A stretch of DNA of 51,867 nt from Streptomyces roseoverticillatus (lineage in GTDB: Bacteria > Actinomycetota > Actinomycetes > Streptomycetales > Streptomycetaceae): contig NZ_JOFL01000036.1 in assembly GCF_000719265.1 (NCBI RefSeq), positions 1 to 51,867 of the forward strand, read 5' to 3'. Below the pieces are notes generated by a model, which searched no databases, was not told the DNA's origin, and saw nothing but the letters and a program-made list of their open reading frames with translations. Shown here in pieces: positions 33,879 to 41,416 of this stretch (position 1 is the first letter of the stretch; each line of letters opens with the position of its first letter). The position numbers and the translations under genes are program-made.

Positions 33879-34340
33879 ATGAGTGACGACGCGGGGAGGC
33901 CGAGCGCGGTGGAGTGGCTGGCAACGGCGGCACCCGATCCGGGAACCTGCCGGTGGGAGTGGGAGCGCAACCCCCTCGGGGTGACGCTGCTGCCCGCCGG
34001 CAGGCTCTGGGACGTCCTCATCCTCTCCAGCGAACTGGGTCGCCCCACGCTGGAGATCCTTTCGCGCTGCACGGAGCGGGTGGGCCCTGTCCTGGCGGAC
34101 TTCGGCGACTGCCGCATGGGCTTCTTCGTGCCCCCGGGCACCGCTGCCGGGTGGATTGCCACGGGGGTGCGCGCTGCCGGCACCGGCAGTTGGATCGTCG
34201 TGCCTCACCCGGCGCGTGCCGCCTCAGGCGTCCGGTGGGTGGTTCCGCCCGACGGTACGGGAACGCTCACCGACCCCGTGCTGCTGGAGCTGTCGATGCA
34301 TGAGGCGGCCGTGACCCTCGCCCGTGAGCGGGACGCATGA
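33879..34340 (+). CDS. Conserved hypothetical protein
   Basis: A 153-residue soluble protein with no signal peptide or membrane segment. Visible pieces are VEWLATAAPDPGTCRWEWER, a VLILSSELGRPTLEIL stretch and FFVPPGTAAGWI. The pattern loosely recalls small Streptomyces proteins related to primase-polymerase N-terminal domains, but I cannot assign a function. ATG 33879 has a GGAGG site nine bases upstream. Its last 74 bases overlap the convergent PAP2 gene. Confidence 0.72.
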   Translation: MSDDAGRPSAVEWLATAAPDPGTCRWEWERNPLGVTLLPAGRLWDVLILSSELGRPTLEILSRCTERVGPVLADFGDCRMGFFVPPGTAAGWIATGVRAAGTGSWIVVPHPARAASGVRWVVPPDGTGTLTDPVLLELSMHEAAVTLARERDA

Positions 34341-35082
34341 GGGCCTGTGCCAGGCCCCACAGCAGTACGCCGGACAGGCACCAGGCGCCCACCACGTCGA
34401 GCGGCCAGTGGTAGCCGCACCGCACCAGGCCGGCCGCAACGCCCGCGTTCAGGACGACGTAGGCAACCGCTGCCCACGCGCGCGTGCGCGCGTGGCGGTT
34501 GCGGGGCTTCATGCGGGAGGGGCGCGCGTGAGGCGGAGGGCTGCCGAGAGCAGAACCGGCATGAGGCGCGGTACGGGCACACGCCGCATGAGGCGACGGC
34601 GGAGAGACGCCGGCATGAGGCCGTGCCCGTGATGCGGAGGCGAGGGGCGGCATGAGCAGCAGGAGGGCAGCCCCGTACGCGACCGCGGCGGTGGCCGTAT
34701 GGCCTGAAGGGAAGAAGCCGTCGTGAACGCCGGACGACGCCATGGCCGGTGGCCCCGTGCGGCCTATCCAGGCCTTCACCGGCACGATCACGGCCGGAAC
34801 GGCCGCCATCGCGAGAGCCGCCCACACAGACGGCAGCCACGGCCTGGTCCGGTGCCGGCGGCGCAGCAGCAAGGAAGCGACCATGGCGGCGATCAGCACG
34901 GGCACCGCGACCGACGTGTTGCCGAGATCGGCGAGGAACTGTGCGGCGCCGCCCGGAGCGGACGAAGCCGCGACCGTACGGCCGAGGTCCTCGTCGAGCG
35001 CCCGCAAGGGCCCGCGGGCCGCAACCTGCCAGGTGATCAGAACGAAAAGCAGTGCGCACAGCGCCGGGAAGATGCCGCGCAT
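34267..35082 (-). CDS. PAP2-superfamily membrane phosphatase with a repeat-derived insertion
   Basis: About 271 residues with five or six membrane helices. The phosphatase motifs are KAWIGRTGPP, FFPSGHTATAAVAYG (PSGH) and RCGYHWPLDVVGAW (catalytic His and Asp). It probably dephosphorylates a lipid phosphate or undecaprenyl pyrophosphate outside the membrane. Between PSGH and the last motif is an insert of about 50 residues with PHAG, PHAA, PHAG and PPHA; two intervals are exactly nine residues. It is encoded by copies of the dispersed DNA repeat and falls in a loop between helices. The start ATG 35082 lies inside a repeat core (GCCTCATGCGCG on the minus strand). It overlaps the convergent gene by 74 bases. 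Confidence 0.78.
   Translation of the reverse strand: MRGIFPALCALLFVLITWQVAARGPLRALDEDLGRTVAASSAPGGAAQFLADLGNTSVAVPVLIAAMVASLLLRRRHRTRPWLPSVWAALAMAAVPAVIVPVKAWIGRTGPPAMASSGVHDGFFPSGHTATAAVAYGAALLLLMPPLASASRARPHAGVSPPSPHAACARTAPHAGSALGSPPPHARPSRMKPRNRHARTRAWAAVAYVVLNAGVAAGLVRCGYHWPLDVVGAWCLSGVLLWGLAQALMRPAHGRGSRPPHASTAPAARGR
34526..34657 (-). repeat. Dispersed repeat copies inside the PAP2 gene
   Basis: Cores ending in GAGGC or similar end near 34534, 34567, 34594, 34621 and 34641, with a final GCATGAGC near 34657. GCCGCATGAGGC at 34583-34594 is an exact reverse complement of the consensus core. Two neighbouring intervals are 27 bases, keeping the reading frame. Confidence 0.75.
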
Positions 35083-35100
35083 GAGGCGGCGGCGCCATGC

Positions 35101-35140
35101 CGGCGGCCCCGGAACAGGGGGGGAGGTTCCGAGGCCGCCG
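35101..35140 (-). terminator. Hairpin between gabT and the PAP2 gene
   Basis: CGGCGGCC (35101-35108) pairs with GGCCGCCG (35133-35140); after a two-by-two internal loop GGAAC (35111-35115) pairs with GTTCC (35126-35130). It ends 19 bases before the PAP2 start codon on the minus strand. It may terminate gabT transcripts or act in the PAP2 leader. A second inverted repeat, GGAGCGC-A-GCGCTCC, lies at 35209-35223. Nothing else is seen in 35083-35414. Confidence 0.55.
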
Positions 35141-35414
35141 TGAGGACCGGGGTGCCGCGCGCCCCGGGGGGTATGGGGCGGGCGGCCATCCGATCGGTGA
35201 GGATGTCCGGAGCGCAGCGCTCCAGTGGTGTGCGCGAAGGCACGGCCGGGTCGGCACTGGGGACGTACCGGCTCGGCTCCGCCCGCAGTACCCTGCGGAC
35301 GAGGTGTTTCTCTCATCTGCAGAAACCGTACGGCAGGCCGGGCGGTCCGGACAGCCGGATCACCCGTCCACCACCCGCTCCGCACAGGTTCTTCACCCTC
35401 GTCCCCTGCCGTGG

Positions 35415-36764
35415 CTACAGGCGGGCGAAGGCGGCCTCGATGATGTCCAGGCCCTCGTTGAGCAGGTCCTCGCCGATGACCAGCGGCGGCAGGAAGCGCA
35501 GCACGTTGCCGTAGGTGCCGCACGTGAGGACGATCAGGCCCTCCGCGTGGCAGGCCTTGGCGAGGGCGCCGGCCGCCTCCGGGTTGGCGTCCTTGGTGCC
35601 CGACTTCACCAGCTCGATCGCGATCATCGCGCCGCGTCCGCGGATGTCGCCGATGATGTCGAACTTCTCCTGCATGGCGGAGAGGCGGCCCTTCATGACC
35701 TCCTCGATGCGCTTGGCCTTCGCGTTGAGGTCCAGCTCGCGCATGGTCTCGATCGAGCCGAGCGCCGCCGCACAGGCCACCGGGTTGCCGCCGTACGTGC
35801 CGCCCAGGCCGCCCGCGTGCGCCGCGTCCATGATCTCCGCGCGGCCGGTCACGGCGGCGAGCGGAAGACCGCCCGCGATGCCCTTGGCCGTGGTGATCAG
35901 GTCGGGGACGATGCCCTCGTCCTCGCACGCGAACCACTGCCCCGTGCGGCAGAAGCCGGACTGGATCTCGTCCGCGACGAAGACGATGCCGTTGTCCTTC
36001 GCGAACTGCGCGATGCGCGGCAGGAAGCCCTTGGCGGGCTCGATGAAGCCGCCCTCGCCCAGCACCGGCTCGATGATGATCGCGGCGATGTTGTCGGCGC
36101 CGACCTGCTTGGTCATGGCGTCGATGGCCTGGGCCGCGGCCTCCTCGGCGCAGTTCTCCGGGCCGGTGGGCCAGCGGTAGCCGTAGGCCACCGGCACGCG
36201 GTAGACCTCGGGGGCGAACGGGCCGAAGCCGTGCTTGTACGGCATGTTCTTGGCGGTGAGCGCCATCGTCAGGTTCGTACGGCCGTGGTAGCCGTGGTCG
36301 AAGACGACGACGGCCTGGCGCTTGGTGTACGCGCGGGCGATCTTCACCGCGTTCTCGACGGCCTCGGCGCCCGAGTTGAACAGCGCGGACTTCTTGGCGT
36401 GGTCACCCGGCGTCAGCTCGGCGAGCTGCTCGCAGACCTCCACGTAGCCCTCGTAGGGCGTCACCATGAAACAGGTGTGGGTGAAGTCGGCGAGCTGGGC
36501 GGTCGCACGGCGCACCACGGCCTCGGCGGAGCTGCCGACCGAGGTCACGGCGATGCCGGAGCCGAAGTCGATCAGGCAGTTGCCGTCCACGTCCTCGAGC
36601 ACGCCGCCGCCGGCGCGCTTGGTGAACACCGGCAGCGTCACGCCGACGCCGCCCGCGACAGCCGCGTTCTTCCGGGCGAGCAGCTCCTGCGACTTCGGGC
36701 CGGGGATCGTGGTGACGATGCGGCGCTCCTGGGGGAGGGCCGGGCCTCCGGTCAGTTCAGTCAT
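35415..36764 (-). CDS. gabT: 4-aminobutyrate aminotransferase
   Basis: Converts GABA and 2-oxoglutarate to succinic semialdehyde and glutamate. The 449-residue PLP enzyme has the family segments SALFNSGAEAVENAVKIARA, VFDHGYHGRTNLTMALTA, IIIEPVLGEGGFIEPAKGFL, FVADEIQSGFCRTG and the PLP lysine in TTAKGIAGGLPL (Lys294). ATG 36764 follows a GGAG site. Upstream aldehyde dehydrogenases would produce its substrate GABA, and the dehydrogenase at 41417 could use its product. It is divergent from the large ATPase gene. Confidence 0.95.
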   Translation of the reverse strand: MTELTGGPALPQERRIVTTIPGPKSQELLARKNAAVAGGVGVTLPVFTKRAGGGVLEDVDGNCLIDFGSGIAVTSVGSSAEAVVRRATAQLADFTHTCFMVTPYEGYVEVCEQLAELTPGDHAKKSALFNSGAEAVENAVKIARAYTKRQAVVVFDHGYHGRTNLTMALTAKNMPYKHGFGPFAPEVYRVPVAYGYRWPTGPENCAEEAAAQAIDAMTKQVGADNIAAIIIEPVLGEGGFIEPAKGFLPRIAQFAKDNGIVFVADEIQSGFCRTGQWFACEDEGIVPDLITTAKGIAGGLPLAAVTGRAEIMDAAHAGGLGGTYGGNPVACAAALGSIETMRELDLNAKAKRIEEVMKGRLSAMQEKFDIIGDIRGRGAMIAIELVKSGTKDANPEAAGALAKACHAEGLIVLTCGTYGNVLRFLPPLVIGEDLLNEGLDIIEAAFARL

Positions 36765-36873
36765 GGGGTGCTCCAGGGGGAGAGAACGGGCTTCGGACGG
36801 ACTTTTAGTCGCAGGCTAGGGGCGGCGGCGGGGGTCGGGCATGCTCCGTTCGGGAGAAGTGGGCGCGTCGCGT

Positions 36874-36888
36874 TGTCCGTACCGGACA
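36874..36888. promoter_or_regulatory. Inverted repeat in the gabT/ATPase intergenic region
   Basis: TGTCCG-TAC-CGGACA is a perfect 15-base palindrome with a three-base centre, 110 bases before gabT and 158 bases before the ATPase gene. It is a plausible operator for a dimeric regulator such as the nearby PucR protein. Confidence 0.45.
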
Positions 36889-36954
36889 TGGCGGGGGGCG
36901 TCAGGCCCGCCCGCACCTTCCCGGTTGAACACGAGGATGGCATGGCCCGGGGCG

Positions 36955-36983
36955 CTGAACTCGCCACGGCGGGCCACTAGATT
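36955..36983 (+). promoter_or_regulatory. Possible promoter of the large ATPase gene
   Basis: CTGAAC (36955-36960) and TAGATT (36978-36983) with 17-base spacing resemble a housekeeping promoter. The start codon follows 62 bases later. Confidence 0.45.
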
Positions 36984-37045
36984 GAGCTGCGGCGCGCACT
37001 CACACGACAAGCATGAAGCCGGCCGGCGGGGGGCGAGGGGCAGCG

Positions 37046-39301
37046 ATGGAGCACGAGGGCACGTACGACGCACCGGGGGCACGAGGCGGCCCGCCTGGGG
37101 CGGCGGAGGCGTCTGCCCAGGCGGCCGGCGCCCTGCCCCGGCCGCCGCAGTACACGGGCGTGCCGGTGCCGCCACCGATGCCTCATGCCGCACCCCCCGT
37201 GCCGCACGGAGCACCTCCTCCCATGCCTGTGGAGGCCCCGCCCCGGCCCCGTGCCGTGCCCCAGCAACCCGGTAGGGCGCCTGGGGCGGCTTCGCCCGAC
37301 CGGTCCCCGTTCCTCACCTGGCTCCGCGCGTCACGCGTCTCCGCCGGGCCCGGCATCTGGGCGTACGGCTACCGCCCCAAGCCGCCCGAGGAACCGGACC
37401 GCATCCCCGGGCGTCAGCTCCTCAGCGGGGCGGTCATCGCCCTCCTGTGCGGCTGGTTGCTGGGTTCGCTGCTCTGGAACGGCTACCTCGGCACGTACTG
37501 GCTCTGGCCCCTGACCGTCCTGACACCCGACTCCTGGCACCGGGGCATGGCAGCGGTGTGGACCATCTACATCTACTACGCCATCTGCCTCGGCGCGCTC
37601 ATCTACGTCTTCGGCCGCCTGGGGCGCTGGCCCCAGGTCTGGCGGCGGTACGCCGCCCCGCTGCTCGCGCGGCTGTGGGACGACGGCGGTGTCATCCCCG
37701 CCGCCGTGGGAGGCGGCCCCCGCCAGGACCCCGCCGACTGGCCGCAGCTTCGCGCCGCGGGCGCGCATGAGGCCGCCGACCGGCTCGCCGCGGAGGCCCG
37801 CGCCGGGCTGATGAACGACGTCGACCACTCCCGCATCGAGCGCGCCTGGCAGTCCGTACGCGTGCAGCCAGGGCGGCTCGCCGCCTTCACCGAAACCGTT
37901 CTGCGGCACGGGGCGGCCGCCTGCGCGCACCCCTCCGGCGCGCGCGACCTGCCCGTCCGCGCTGCCCGCCACGACCTCGTCACCCGGCAGGTGCGTATCG
38001 GCGCCGCCGTGGACGACGAACGCAATCCCTACGTGCACCGCGGCGCCGGATACGCCCTCGACCCCGGCCTGCTCGGCACGTCCCTGCTCGCCGTCGGCCC
38101 GCCCGGCAGCGGCAAGACCGACCGTCTGGTCCGCCCCGTGCTGGAGTCGCAGTGCCTGCAAGCCCTCGCCGGCCGGACGGCCGTCGTCGCGGTCGGCGCG
38201 GCGGGGGCGGGGCTGGCGCCCGACGAGGTGTTCGACGTCGTGGTGCGGATCGGGCGGCAGGACTCCGCGTACGACCTCGACCTGTACGGCGGCACCGACG
38301 ACCCCGACGAGGCCGCCACCGTCCTCGCCGAAGGGCTCGTGGGCGACCTCACCGCCGCACTGCCGGGCGAGGGCGGGCGCCGGGCCGCAACGGTGCTGGC
38401 CCAGATCCTCGGCCCCTACCGCGCCGCCCACGGCCGTTTCCCGTCCGTCCCCGAACTGCGGGAGCTCCTGGACGGCTCACCCGCCGCGGTCGGCGCCCTG
38501 CGCGCCGCCCTTGTGGACGCGGGGCATGAGGCCCTCGTCCGGGAGATCGACGCGCGGGAACGGCAGGCGCACCGCCCTGGCGACGCCGGCCCCATGCTCG
38601 CCGACCGCCTCGCACTCCTCGACCGCCCCGCCTTCGCCCGCTTCTTCGACACCACCGACCCCTCCCGTACCTTCTCCCTGCGCGCCCTGGAACACCCCCT
38701 GCGCGTCCGGATCGACCTGCCCGAACGCGGGCACGCCGAGGCGTCGCGGATGCTGGCCCGGCTCATCCTCGCCCAGTTCACGGAGTGCGCGGTCGCCCGG
38801 GGAGACCGCTCACTCTTCGCCTGCCTCGTGCTCGACGACGCCACCCATGCCGTCACTCCCGAGGCGGTACGGGGCCTGGCGCGGCTCCGTTCCGCGAACG
38901 CCGGGGCGCTGCTCACTCTCCGCACGCTCGATGACGTACCCGAGTCCCTGCGCAGTGCGCTGTTGGGCGCTGTCGGCTGCCGCATGGCCTTCTCCGGGGT
39001 CACCACGTGGGACGGGGCGCGCTTCGCGGAGGTGTGGGGCAAGGAGTGGGTGGAAACCCGTGACGTCACCGACCGTCAGGTCATCGCCCACGAGCCGCTG
39101 ACCCGCGTCACCCATGTGGTGCGCAGGCTGGTCACGGGGCGGGCGGTCACAGCCCAGTCCGTGACGGTGCGCAAGGTGGAGCGGGAACGCTGGTCCGCCT
39201 CCGAGCTGGCGCACGGTGTGCCCGCGGGGCACGCCGTGCTGTCCGCGACCTCCGTACGGGGGAGCAGCGCGCCTCCGGTGCTGATCGATCTGCAGCGATG
39301 A
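37046..39301 (+). CDS. Large membrane-anchored ATPase of the VirD4/FtsK type
   Basis: A 751-residue protein. The first 90 residues are Pro/Ala-rich and include one copy of the dispersed repeat (GCCTCATGCCGC at 37180, read as PHA). Two transmembrane segments follow near residues 135-190 (LLSGAVIALLCGWLLGSLLW and TIYIYYAICLGALIYVFGRL). The cytosolic part has Walker A GPPGSGKTDR near residue 350 and a Walker B-like LFACLVLDDATHAV near 590. This layout resembles type IV coupling proteins and FtsK/TraB-like DNA pumps, but no conjugation or secretion genes are nearby. ATG 37046 follows GAGGGGC. What it moves, DNA or protein, is unknown. Confidence 0.8.
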   Translation: MEHEGTYDAPGARGGPPGAAEASAQAAGALPRPPQYTGVPVPPPMPHAAPPVPHGAPPPMPVEAPPRPRAVPQQPGRAPGAASPDRSPFLTWLRASRVSAGPGIWAYGYRPKPPEEPDRIPGRQLLSGAVIALLCGWLLGSLLWNGYLGTYWLWPLTVLTPDSWHRGMAAVWTIYIYYAICLGALIYVFGRLGRWPQVWRRYAAPLLARLWDDGGVIPAAVGGGPRQDPADWPQLRAAGAHEAADRLAAEARAGLMNDVDHSRIERAWQSVRVQPGRLAAFTETVLRHGAAACAHPSGARDLPVRAARHDLVTRQVRIGAAVDDERNPYVHRGAGYALDPGLLGTSLLAVGPPGSGKTDRLVRPVLESQCLQALAGRTAVVAVGAAGAGLAPDEVFDVVVRIGRQDSAYDLDLYGGTDDPDEAATVLAEGLVGDLTAALPGEGGRRAATVLAQILGPYRAAHGRFPSVPELRELLDGSPAAVGALRAALVDAGHEALVREIDARERQAHRPGDAGPMLADRLALLDRPAFARFFDTTDPSRTFSLRALEHPLRVRIDLPERGHAEASRMLARLILAQFTECAVARGDRSLFACLVLDDATHAVTPEAVRGLARLRSANAGALLTLRTLDDVPESLRSALLGAVGCRMAFSGVTTWDGARFAEVWGKEWVETRDVTDRQVIAHEPLTRVTHVVRRLVTGRAVTAQSVTVRKVERERWSASELAHGVPAGHAVLSATSVRGSSAPPVLIDLQR
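37180..37191 (+). repeat. Single dispersed repeat copy in the ATPase N-terminus
   Basis: GCCTCATGCCGC, a one-mismatch copy of the core, encodes Pro-His-Ala in a low-complexity proline-rich stretch, in the same strand sense as the gene. Confidence 0.6.
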
Positions 39302-39400
39302 AGCGGTCCTGTTCCCCGCGATTGCTCCACTGAGGCAGAATCGGTCGCAGCAGTTCATACGCGGCGGCACTCTTGTCGCGACACCCCCTCCGAAGGTGCC

Positions 39401-41053
39401 ATGCCCCCCACGCTTGCTTCACTCGTCCACCACTCCGCGCTGAAACTCACCGTGCTCGCGGGGGAAGACAGGCTGGACAGGCCGGTCCGCTGGGCGCACG
39501 TCAGCGAGCTGGCCGACCCGGTGCCGTGGATGGACGGCGGCGAACTGCTCCTGATCACTGCATTGAAGATCAATGCGGAGGATCCGGAGGCCATGCAGCA
39601 GTACGTCCGCCGCCTCGTGCGCGCCGGTGTCGTGGGCCTGGGCTTCGCGGTCGGTGTCAACTATGAGACGGTGCCCGGGGCCCTGGTCGACGCCGCCGCT
39701 GCGGAGGGCCTGCCGCTGCTGGAGGTGCCGCGGCGCACGCCCTTCATCGCCATCACCAAGGCCGTGTCCGCAGCCATCGCGGCCGACCAGTACCGGGCGG
39801 TGACCGCCGGTTTCGAGGCCCAGCGCGAGCTGACCCGGGCCGCCCTCGGGCCGGACGGCCCGGCCGCCCTCGTCGCCAGGCTGGCCGCACACCTCGACGG
39901 CTGGGCGGCGCTGTACGACGCCTCAGGCGGGCTTGTCGCGGCGGCGCCCGACTGGGCCGTGCGCCGTGCCGCGCGCCTCGGAGCGGACGTCGAGCGGCTG
40001 CGGGAGCGCCCCGCGCCCGCGACCGCCGTCCTGGGAACGGACCCTTCCGAGGAGGGAGCCGACCGGGTCGAACTGCAGTCCCTCGGCTCCGGGCGGCGCG
40101 CACGCGGCGTCCTCGCCGTCGGGACGGGCGCGCCCCTGGGCACCGCCGAACGCTACGCCGTGCATTCCGCCATCGCCCTGCTCACCCTCACCACCGAGCG
40201 CTCACGGGCCCTGCAGGAGGCGGAGCAGCGGCTGGGCGCGGCGCTGCTGCGCATGCTGCTCGCCGGCGAACCCGATCACGCGCGGGCCGTGGCCGGCGAT
40301 CTGTACGGCAGCCTTCTGGACGCGCCGTTCCGGGTGATCGTCGCCGAGGCGGCGGAGGCGCCCGCCGACGTCGACGCTGCGGCACCCGAGGAGGAGGCCG
40401 AAGCCCCGGTGGACCCGCTCGCGGTCCTCGCGGACACCCTGGAGACCGCGGCGGGCCGGGTGGCCGAGCCGCTGCTGGTCGTCCCGGACGGCGGGCGGCT
40501 CGTCGTTCTCGCGCCCGACGGCGGGGCGGTGGCGGCCGCATGCGGGGAGCACGCCCGCGCCATAGAAACCCGGCGCGGGACGAAGACCCGCCCGCGGGAC
40601 CGCAGCACCGCGGCACCCGCCTGCGACCTCGTCATCGGCCTCTCCGCCCCCGCGGGGCCCATCGCCTCGGCGGCGGCCTTCCGCCAGGCGGAGCAGGCCC
40701 TCTCCGTCGCGCGCCGCCGCGGCAGGGTCCTCGTGGAACACGAGGAGGTCGCCGCCGGCTCCGTCCTGCCGCTCCTCGCGGACGACGCCGTACGTGCCTT
40801 TGCGGACGGCATGCTGCGGGCCCTGCACGAACACGACGCCACGGGCCGCGGCGACCTCGTCGCCTCCCTGCGGGCCTGGCTCTCCCGCCACGGCCAATGG
40901 GACGCGGCCGCGGCGGACCTCGGCGTCCACCGTCACACCCTCCGCTACCGCATGCGCAGGGTGGAGGAGATCCTGGGCCGTTCTCTTGACGACCCAGACG
41001 TCCGCATGGAGCTGTGGCTGGCCTTGAAGGCGACGGCCTCAGGCCAGGAGTGA
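39401..41053 (+). CDS. PucR family transcriptional regulator
   Basis: A 550-residue activator-type protein. The N-terminal PucR sensory domain covers about residues 5-130 (LAGEDRLDRPVRWAHVSELA, LLLITALKINAEDPE). A GGDEF-like/PucR middle domain follows, and the C-terminal PucR helix-turn-helix is clear at about 495-545 (DLGVHRHTLRYRMRRVEEIL, then GRSLDDPDVRMELWLAL). Such proteins often control purine or GABA catabolism; Bacillus GabR is unrelated, but PucR-type GABA regulators are known in actinobacteria. Its place between gabT and the dehydrogenase at 41417 suggests that it controls them. ATG 39401 follows GAAGGTG. Its stop codon lies in the loop of a terminator hairpin. Confidence 0.92.
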   Translation: MPPTLASLVHHSALKLTVLAGEDRLDRPVRWAHVSELADPVPWMDGGELLLITALKINAEDPEAMQQYVRRLVRAGVVGLGFAVGVNYETVPGALVDAAAAEGLPLLEVPRRTPFIAITKAVSAAIAADQYRAVTAGFEAQRELTRAALGPDGPAALVARLAAHLDGWAALYDASGGLVAAAPDWAVRRAARLGADVERLRERPAPATAVLGTDPSEEGADRVELQSLGSGRRARGVLAVGTGAPLGTAERYAVHSAIALLTLTTERSRALQEAEQRLGAALLRMLLAGEPDHARAVAGDLYGSLLDAPFRVIVAEAAEAPADVDAAAPEEEAEAPVDPLAVLADTLETAAGRVAEPLLVVPDGGRLVVLAPDGGAVAAACGEHARAIETRRGTKTRPRDRSTAAPACDLVIGLSAPAGPIASAAAFRQAEQALSVARRRGRVLVEHEEVAAGSVLPLLADDAVRAFADGMLRALHEHDATGRGDLVASLRAWLSRHGQWDAAAADLGVHRHTLRYRMRRVEEILGRSLDDPDVRMELWLALKATASGQE

Positions 41054-41068
41054 CGGCGGCCTGAGGCC
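41035..41068 (+). terminator. Terminator spanning the pucR stop codon
   Basis: GGCCTCAGGCC (41035-41045) pairs with GGCCTGAGGCC (41058-41068), an 11-bp stem whose 12-base loop contains the TGA at 41051-41053. The arms resemble the GCCTCAGGCGGC repeat variant that follows. Confidence 0.75.
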
Positions 41069-41124
41069 GGGAACCGGCGCCGTCCAGCCTCGGAGACCAG
41101 AGGCGGTCTCAAGGGGGCGGGACC

Positions 41125-41200
41125 GCCTCAGGCAACGATCAGACCCGGAGGCCGGCGGCGCCTCAGGCGGCAGGTGGGACCGCCTCAGGCCCCAGGCGCC
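41125..41200 (+). repeat. Variant repeat cluster GCCTCAGGCGGC
   Basis: Copies begin at 41125 (GCCTCAGGCAAC), 41160 (GCCTCAGGCGGC) and 41182 (GCCTCAGGCCCC); the last two are 22 bases apart, the same period as the CATG-type arrays. The variant differs from the main core at one base (T to G at position 7). The interval 41054-41416 has no supported gene. Confidence 0.65.
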
Positions 41201-41416
41201 GACCCTGGGCGGAAAGCCGGCAGCTGGCAGCAGGTAGCCGACGGCCCGGCAAGGACAGCCCCAGGACAGGAGCGAGGGGGACCCCGACGCGCCCGCCACC
41301 CCGCCATTGCGGTGCCCCCTTCCGCAGTACTGCTCCACCACGGACAATCGGCGCCCGGCCGCCCCGCACCTACGGTGGGGGAGCAATATCCACACCACTT
41401 GGGAAGGGCCGGGATT

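Noticed and set aside
36974..37045. ATG at 37013 as start of the large ATPase
   Set aside because: The ATG at 37046 has a properly spaced GAGGGGC site, while 37013 has none and adds only a glycine-rich stretch.
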